Source of the DNA: CAZXCQ01 sp964639275
Lineage (GTDB): Bacteria; Desulfobacterota; DSM-4660; Desulfatiglandales; Desulfatiglandaceae
Reading direction: 5' to 3'
Assembly (NCBI GenBank): GCA_964639275.1
Contig: CAZXCQ010000208.1
Span: forward strand, 1 to 10,989
Length of the DNA: 10,989 nucleotides
This document shows positions 6,668-10,989 of the stretch, in pieces. Below the pieces are notes generated by a model that was not told the origin of the DNA, made no database searches, and saw nothing but the letters and a program-made list of their open reading frames with translations. A program made the translations under genes and the position numbers. The first letter of the stretch is position 1, and each line of letters begins with the position of its first letter.

Positions 6668-7843
6668 GTGGATTTTCGTCTGAGCGAGAAACAGGAAGCG
6701 ATCAAAGACATGGCCCGTCAGTTCGCCAGGGAGGTGGTTGCCCCGAGGGCGCAGGAATATGATCTCACGGGAGAGCACCCTTATGACATTGTGGAACAGA
6801 TGGGGGATCGGGGTATGATGGGGATTCCCTATCCCAAAAGGTACGGTGGAGGCGATGGGGATTGGGTAAGCATGTATCTCTGCCTCGAAGAACTTTCACG
6901 GGCTGATGTGTTGCCGGCGGTCATATTGAATGTAAGCGCGATCGGGGTGGGACAGGAACTCTTTCTCTTTGGTACTGAGTCGCAGAAGCAAAGGTGGCTT
7001 GTCCCCATTGTTCAAGGAAAGGAACTGGGGGCATCTGCTTTGACCGAACCCAACGCCGGATCAGATGCAGGGAGCATAAGAACGACCGCTGTTCTGACGG
7101 GCAATGAATGGGTTATCAATGGGACAAAGCAATTTATCACCAATACGGGCCTGGAAAATAACTCCATAGTCATCGTCGCGGCCAAGACACAAATACCCAC
7201 CAGTGGAAAAACGACCATCTCTACGATTGTTGTTCCCACAGATACCCTGGGGTTTGAGGTGGGTCAGAAATACGAAAAGATGGGTGAGCGGGCTATTGCC
7301 ACGCGTGAACTTGTCTTTGATGACTGCCGTGTTCCAAAGGATTTCCTGCTGGGAGATATAGACAAGGGGTTCTCCCAGCGTCTTTCCGGGTTGCAGACCG
7401 GCCGTGTTGCCATCGGTGCCATCGCAACAGGATTTGCTCAGGCCTGTTTTGATGAGGCCCTGGCCTTTTACCGGGAGAAATACAGTGGTCATCAGTCCCT
7501 GTTCAGATCGCAACGAGACCCCTTCAGGCTGGCCGATATTGCGATGAGGATCGAGTTGTGCCGTATCATGTATCTCAAGGCAGGGTGGCTCAAAGATCAA
7601 GGAGGGGCGCACATATTGGAGGCCTCCTATGCAAAGCTGTATTGCGCTGAAACGGCGACAGACATAGCCACCGAGGTTCTGAGGATGTGTAACCCGCATG
7701 GGTATCTGGATGGGTCCCCTATCTCCAGGTATTTCAGGGTAGCGAAACTGCATGAGATTGTCGAGGGAACCACTGAGATGCAGAAGTTGATTATTGCAAG
7801 GGAATTGCTGGGCCTCAGAAAAGGTGGCCGCCAGGCAGGTTGA
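6668..7843 (+). CDS. Acyl-CoA dehydrogenase, catalytic-Glu-bearing subunit of a probable heteromer
   Basis: A 391-residue flavin-dependent acyl-CoA dehydrogenase that should introduce the 2,3-double bond and pass electrons to ETF. It has the N-terminal helical domain, the substrate/flavin loop ALTEPNAGSDAG (124-135), the NGTKQFITN strand (151-159) and the catalytic base Glu366 in VEGTTEMQ (365-372). Two motifs that normally contact the FAD of the neighbouring subunit are absent: R-x-x-F-G is replaced in YREKYSGHQSLFRSQ (268-282), and GGYGY by CNPHGYL (341-347). The next gene shows the opposite pattern. The start is GTG 6668 behind GGGAGG (6658-6663); no better ATG exists near the conserved MDFRLSEKQ. 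The second dehydrogenase begins 34 nt after the stop. Confidence 0.9.
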   Translation: MDFRLSEKQEAIKDMARQFAREVVAPRAQEYDLTGEHPYDIVEQMGDRGMMGIPYPKRYGGGDGDWVSMYLCLEELSRADVLPAVILNVSAIGVGQELFLFGTESQKQRWLVPIVQGKELGASALTEPNAGSDAGSIRTTAVLTGNEWVINGTKQFITNTGLENNSIVIVAAKTQIPTSGKTTISTIVVPTDTLGFEVGQKYEKMGERAIATRELVFDDCRVPKDFLLGDIDKGFSQRLSGLQTGRVAIGAIATGFAQACFDEALAFYREKYSGHQSLFRSQRDPFRLADIAMRIELCRIMYLKAGWLKDQGGAHILEASYAKLYCAETATDIATEVLRMCNPHGYLDGSPISRYFRVAKLHEIVEGTTEMQKLIIARELLGLRKGGRQAG

Positions 7844-7877
7844 TATAAAATGGGAATTTTGGAGAAGGGGATTTTAC

Positions 7878-9023
7878 ATGGATTTTGGTTTGACTGAGGT
7901 GCAGAGAGACATCCAGAGGGTTGCCCGTAGATTTGCCCAGGGTGAATTTGATCGGGATGTCGCCTTGGAACTGGAACGAAATGGCCAGTATCCTTTTGAA
8001 ATCTGGAGAAGGGCCTGCGATCTCGGATTTGTTGGTCTCCATTTTCCTCTGGAATATGGCGGCCAAGGGCTCGGGTTGATGGAGAACTTGCTGGTCGTGG
8101 AGGAGTTTTGCTCTCATCATTCCGGGATAGGGATCGCATTGGGGCTTTCCACATACGGTTCTGAGATGATCCTGAGATTTGGTAGCGATGATCAGAAAAA
8201 AAGATATCTTCCTCCCATTGCCAAAGGAGAATGTGCCTCCTCTCTCGCCTTTTTGGAAGGGGACCCAGGTAACGACGTGACCACGTTTGAGACCAAAGCT
8301 ACCGGTGGTTCCCATGGGTATCTCATCAATGGAAACAAATCATTTGTGGTCAATGGCGGCCTGCCCGGGCCCATGATTGTTTTGTGTCAGCGCAAAAACG
8401 GTTCAGAAGACGGAGAACAGGTAGCACTGGTTGTAGAAAAAGACAGCAGTCAGATTTCTTTCTCCGAAATGGGTGGCCGGGTTGGGATGAGGATGGTTCC
8501 CCTCTCTGATGTCACCTTTGTCAACTGCAGGGTTTCGCCTGAAAGTATTATAGGGGGCTTGGGCCAGGGACAATTCCAGTTGTTGACCACCTTGAACGAG
8601 ATAAACCTGTTGGCTGCGGCGGTGGGGACGGGTATTGCCCAGGGGGCCTTTAACCTGGCTCTGGCATATGCCAAGAACAGGGAGCAGTTTGGGCAAAAGA
8701 TAGGCTCTTTTGAGGCCATAAGGGATAGAATAGCGGATATGGCGACGCGGATAGAGGTCTCACGAACCCTTACCTATAGAGCGGCCTGGGATTTTGCCAG
8801 AAATCGTGGTAATCATAAGCTTGGTTTTATGGCGAAGATGGTCTCGGCCGAGAATGCGCTGGAGGTTTCAAAAGAATCCGTTCATATTTTTGGCGGTTAC
8901 GGGTATATGGTAGAGTACAGGGTGGAGCAATTCTACCGGGATGCAAGCATGGTGGATATGATAGGGTCGGTGGGGGGCGTGGAGAAAGGATTCATAGCCG
9001 ATCATGTCATAGGGGAACTGTGA
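7878..9023 (+). CDS. Acyl-CoA dehydrogenase-like protein lacking the catalytic Glu
   Basis: A 381-residue member of the acyl-CoA dehydrogenase family. It keeps R-x-x-F-G (REQFG, 268-272) and HIFGGYGYMVEY (336-347), which in canonical enzymes reach the FAD of the partner subunit, and YRDA (353-356). The catalytic loop is lost: where IYEGTSEIQ is expected the sequence reads MIGSVGGVE (361-369), putting Gly363 at the base position. The usual LTEPNAGSD loop is degenerate too (FLEGDPGNDV, 125-134). Alone it should not be able to dehydrogenate an acyl-CoA by the usual mechanism. Heterotetrameric dehydrogenases of steroid catabolism (FadE26-FadE27, FadE28-FadE29) pair such subunits. ATG 7878 is preceded by GGAGAAGGGG (7861-7870); an upstream in-frame start at 7794 lies inside the preceding gene and adds 28 unrelated residues. 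Confidence 0.88.
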   Translation: MDFGLTEVQRDIQRVARRFAQGEFDRDVALELERNGQYPFEIWRRACDLGFVGLHFPLEYGGQGLGLMENLLVVEEFCSHHSGIGIALGLSTYGSEMILRFGSDDQKKRYLPPIAKGECASSLAFLEGDPGNDVTTFETKATGGSHGYLINGNKSFVVNGGLPGPMIVLCQRKNGSEDGEQVALVVEKDSSQISFSEMGGRVGMRMVPLSDVTFVNCRVSPESIIGGLGQGQFQLLTTLNEINLLAAAVGTGIAQGAFNLALAYAKNREQFGQKIGSFEAIRDRIADMATRIEVSRTLTYRAAWDFARNRGNHKLGFMAKMVSAENALEVSKESVHIFGGYGYMVEYRVEQFYRDASMVDMIGSVGGVEKGFIADHVIGEL

Positions 9024-9027
9024 GATT

Positions 9028-9072
9028 GGAATCCCCATTCCCCGGGTTTCAAAAGACTAAAGGATTACCTCT
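9028..9072 (-). repeat. Right copy of the 45-bp inverted repeat
   Basis: It begins 4 nt after the stop of the second dehydrogenase and ends directly before the Shine-Dalgarno of the ligase, so it fills most of this intergenic gap. In this copy GGAAT (9028-9032) and ATTCC (9037-9041) form a perfect five-pair stem with a CCCC loop; a C at 6473 disrupts the equivalent stem in the left copy. Confidence 0.88.
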
Positions 9073-9080
9073 GAGGTAAT
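9064..9080 (+). promoter_or_regulatory. Perfect 17-bp palindrome covering the ligase Shine-Dalgarno
   Basis: ATTACCTCTGAGGTAAT has two perfect 8-base arms around a central T. The right arm contains GAGGT (9073-9077), the only good ribosome site for the ATG at 9084 (6 nt spacing). In RNA a stem of up to seven pairs with a CTG loop would hide that site. In DNA it could be a protein operator. Function is inferred. Confidence 0.6.
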
Positions 9081-9083
9081 ATC

Positions 9084-10643
9084 ATGGATATGGGTTTACA
9101 TCTAAGGCGGTCTGCCATCTGGTATGCGGGGAGAACCGCGGTGGTCTATGAAGACAACCGATTTACATACAGAGAACTCAACGAGCGTGTAAACAGGCTG
9201 GCCAATAGCCTTGGATCCCTGGGGGTGAAAAAGGGTGATCGGGTGGCTTTACTCTCCCCCAATCGACACCAGATGATAGAGGCCTCCTATGCGTGCTTTA
9301 AACAGGGGTTTATAAAGGTTCCCCTTAACGCCAGGCTCTCGACCGGCGAACTGGTCCATATGCTCAACAATTCGGAGACGAGTGTGCTCATTCTGGGTGA
9401 GGAATTTGTAGAGGATATTGAAGCCGCGCGGCCGGAGATCCAGACGGTAAAACACTATATCAGCATGTCAAAAACCCCTCAATCCATGCTCGATTATGAG
9501 TCTCTGGTGAGTGAGGGGGCCCCGTCAGAGCCGGATGCAGAGATCGAACCCAATGACATAGCGTCACTCAATTACACATCGGGTACTTCCGGGATGCTCA
9601 AGGCCGCGATGTTGTCCCACCGAAACCGCATCTGTCAGGCAAAGAAACTGATGCTGGTTCCCCGCAATGATGTCGACAGGGACAGCGTTATGTGCCATGT
9701 GGGTCCGGTGACTCACGCCAGCTCAACCATGATTCTCCCAATCATCTGGCGCGGGGGATGCAATATCCTTCTCAAAGGGTTTGATGTGGAAGTACTTTTG
9801 GAGACGATTGAAAAAGAAAAGGTAACGCATCTGTTGCTGGTGCCCACCATGATAAATTTGATGTTAGCCCACAAACGTCTGAAGGAGTATGATCTCGGCA
9901 GCATCCGGACAATCATCTATACCGCTTCTCCTATGCCGGTCGAACGGATCAAAGAGGCGGTGGATGTCTTCGGACCCGTGCTTATCCAGCTATATGGTCT
10001 GACCGAGACGGCCGCCACGATTTCCTACCTGTCAAAGGACGACCATCTCCTGGATGGGGACCCAAAGAAGCTGAAACGTCTTGCCTCGGCCGGCATCGCC
10101 CACATCGAGAGCGAGGTGCGCATTGTTAATGAGGCCGGGGAGGATGAGGGCCCAGGGGAGGTGGGAGAGATCATCGAGCGGGGTGATGACACCATGCTCG
10201 GATACTGGAAAGACCCCGAGCTGACGGCCAGGACGCTTCGCAATGGCTGGGTCCACACAAAGGATATGGGAAAGATGGACGAGGATGGATATATCTACAT
10301 CGTTGACCGAAAGTTCGATATGATCATAAGCGGTGGATTCAATATCTATCCGGCTGAAGTGGAAAACACGCTCTATGAGCATCCCGCCGTCTTTGAGGCC
10401 TCTGTCATCGGGGTTCCTGATGACCTCTGGGGGGAGTCGGTGAAAGCGGTCGTAGTTCTCAAAGAGGACATGACGGCCACGGGAGACGAGTTGATCGCAC
10501 ACTGCAAAGAGCGCCTCGCCAGCTATAAAAAGCCTAAATCGGTCGATTTTGTAAAAGAACTTCCCAAGAACCCATACGGAAAGATCTTGAGGAGAAAACT
10601 AAGGGAGAAATACTGGGCCGGACAGGAGAGAATGGTCCATTAA
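9084..10643 (+). CDS. AMP-forming acyl-CoA ligase (class I adenylate-forming)
   Basis: A 519-residue ANL ligase with the compact length of medium-chain or aromatic acid CoA ligases, unlike the 605-residue synthetase upstream. The P-loop is LNYTSGTSGMLK (162-173), with L instead of the usual P. LYGLTETAAT (303-312) carries the adenine-binding region. The hinge reads GWVHTKDMGKMDEDG (388-402) where HTGD is usual; Asp394 is kept. IVDRKFDMIISGGFNIYPAEVE (406-427) and the C-terminal PKNPYGKILRRKLRE (494-508), with the catalytic Lys500, complete the set, so the enzyme is probably active. ATG 9084 is set by GAGGT (9073-9077); ATG 9090 is also in frame but further from it. It follows the dehydrogenase pair after 60 nt and may be separately controlled through the palindrome. 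The substrate is unknown. Confidence 0.89.
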   Translation: MDMGLHLRRSAIWYAGRTAVVYEDNRFTYRELNERVNRLANSLGSLGVKKGDRVALLSPNRHQMIEASYACFKQGFIKVPLNARLSTGELVHMLNNSETSVLILGEEFVEDIEAARPEIQTVKHYISMSKTPQSMLDYESLVSEGAPSEPDAEIEPNDIASLNYTSGTSGMLKAAMLSHRNRICQAKKLMLVPRNDVDRDSVMCHVGPVTHASSTMILPIIWRGGCNILLKGFDVEVLLETIEKEKVTHLLLVPTMINLMLAHKRLKEYDLGSIRTIIYTASPMPVERIKEAVDVFGPVLIQLYGLTETAATISYLSKDDHLLDGDPKKLKRLASAGIAHIESEVRIVNEAGEDEGPGEVGEIIERGDDTMLGYWKDPELTARTLRNGWVHTKDMGKMDEDGYIYIVDRKFDMIISGGFNIYPAEVENTLYEHPAVFEASVIGVPDDLWGESVKAVVVLKEDMTATGDELIAHCKERLASYKKPKSVDFVKELPKNPYGKILRRKLREKYWAGQERMVH

Positions 10644-10670
10644 CAGATCGAATAACGAGTGACGGATTGA

Positions 10671-10748
10671 ACTCCTCCCCTGTGAGTGTCACGGGGGTTG
10701 GGGCTGTGATCAGGAGTCTCTTGGGGGTGCAGGTGACCAGGGGGGAGT
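10671..10748 (+). other. G-rich imperfect stem-loop downstream of the ligase
   Basis: ACTCCTCCCCTG (10671-10682) is the reverse complement of CAGGGGGGAGT (10738-10748) apart from one bulged T. Immediately inside, GTCAC (10688-10692) pairs with GTGAC (10733-10737). Together this gives about 16 pairs around a G-rich loop. It starts 27 nt after the ligase stop and might end or protect the transcript, but no T-run follows, so it is not a standard intrinsic terminator. Confidence 0.4.
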
Positions 10749-10893
10749 CATCGCGTGTTTGATCTCAACACTGAGCCTGCGGGAGGCGGATTAAGGATCC
10801 GGTGTGCGTTTGGGCCCACGGAGCGAGAGAGGAGGTGATAATCGCGAATTCCAGGTGTTTTTAGAAAATTTCTTGACAGACTCGCTTTTTTAT

Positions 10894-10922
10894 TTGACTG
10901 TGACGCGTATTTCAGAAATTAT
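10894..10922 (+). promoter_or_regulatory. Possible promoter pointing out of the window
   Basis: TTGACT (10894-10899) and AATTAT (10917-10922) are 17 nt apart. A perfect TTGACA at 10873-10878 lies 21 bp upstream but has no -10 box at the right distance (GACTGT or ACTGTG). The setting is AT-rich and follows the end of the cluster. No downstream gene is visible to support it. Confidence 0.25.
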
Positions 10923-10942
10923 CGCTAAACAAAAACGTAACC

Positions 10943-10976
10943 GTTCACGGGTTCAAAGGTTCAGGGGTTCAAGGTT
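10943..10976 (+). repeat. Short 8-bp-period tandem repeat
   Basis: GTTCA occurs at 10943, 10951, 10959 and 10967, each 8 bp apart, followed by a degenerate GTTG seven bases on. The approximate unit is GTTCA-x-x-G. Similar runs of GGTTCA-type units occur between genes in many bacteria; I cannot name a family for this one. Confidence 0.6.
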
Positions 10977-10989
10977 GCATTTTTGTGGA

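Larger units (their letters stand above)
10644..10989. other. 346-bp non-coding end of window
   Basis: No reading frame on either strand looks like a gene. From left to right it holds a G-rich inverted repeat (10671-10748), a strong Shine-Dalgarno-like AGGAGGTGAT (10830-10839) with no properly spaced ATG behind it, promoter-like boxes (10873-10922) and a short tandem repeat (10943-10976). It probably separates this cluster from the next transcription unit. Confidence 0.6.

Noticed and set aside
7061..7753. 230-residue reading frame on the - strand opposite the first dehydrogenase
   Set aside because: The sense strand encodes a clear acyl-CoA dehydrogenase across the whole stretch; the antisense product resembles nothing.
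7619..9292. Identical 14-mer GAGGCCTCCTATGC at 7619-7632 and 9279-9292
   Set aside because: Both copies are inside conserved coding sequence and encode EASYA; the adjacent bases differ, so coincidence in coding DNA is enough.
10943..10976. tRNA T-arm-like GTTCAAA
   Set aside because: It is part of the 8-bp-period repeat; no acceptor or anticodon stems can be drawn around it.
1..10989. CRISPR array, insertion sequence, transposase, integrase or phage genes
   Set aside because: No regularly spaced long direct repeats and no mobile-element proteins are present on either strand.

Overview
The window reads as one strand of a fatty-acid or carboxylic-acid catabolism cluster. Every credible gene lies on the + strand. 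In order they are: an enoyl-CoA hydratase (crotonase), a family III (CaiB/BaiF) CoA transferase, a DUF35 zinc-ribbon/OB-fold protein, a thiolase, a long-chain-type acyl-CoA synthetase, a LUD-domain (LutC-like) protein, two acyl-CoA dehydrogenases and a second AMP-forming acyl-CoA ligase. This mix (CaiB transferase, DUF35 plus thiolase, LUD protein, several ligases) is common in anaerobic Desulfobacterota (former Deltaproteobacteria) and related syntrophic or sulfate-reducing bacteria. That assignment is an inference from gene content; there is no rRNA or other taxonomic marker here. The 100-N gap suggests a draft or metagenome scaffold.

Region by region: 1-103 is a leader with no assignable gene. 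104-3713 holds hydratase, CoA transferase, DUF35 protein and thiolase, closely spaced and probably cotranscribed. A run of exactly 100 N (1998-2097) removes the 3' end of the CoA transferase and the 5' end of the DUF35 gene. The 543-residue reading frame that seems to fuse them is very probably an artefact of the gap length. 3780-6414 holds the long-chain synthetase and the LUD protein. 6415-6667 is a 253-bp intergenic region with a possible promoter. 6668-9023 holds the dehydrogenase pair, and 9084-10643 the second ligase. 10644-10989 has no gene; it holds a G-rich stem-loop, an orphan Shine-Dalgarno, promoter-like boxes and a short 8-bp-period tandem repeat.

How the genes could work together: the two ligases and the CoA transferase would activate an acid to its CoA thioester, the dehydrogenase pair would oxidise it to the enoyl-CoA, the crotonase would hydrate it, and DUF35-thiolase would cleave the 3-oxoacyl-CoA. 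No 3-hydroxyacyl-CoA dehydrogenase, ETF or regulator is seen, so the pathway must be completed elsewhere. The substrate cannot be read from the sequence.

Three observations stand out. The two dehydrogenases have lost complementary parts of the active site: the first keeps the catalytic Glu but lacks the R-x-x-F-G and GGYGY FAD-contact motifs, and the second is the reverse, which points to an obligate heteromer. The dehydrogenase pair is bracketed by a 45-bp inverted repeat matching at 40 of 45 positions. Finally, the Shine-Dalgarno of the last ligase lies inside a perfect 17-bp palindrome that overlaps the right-hand repeat.
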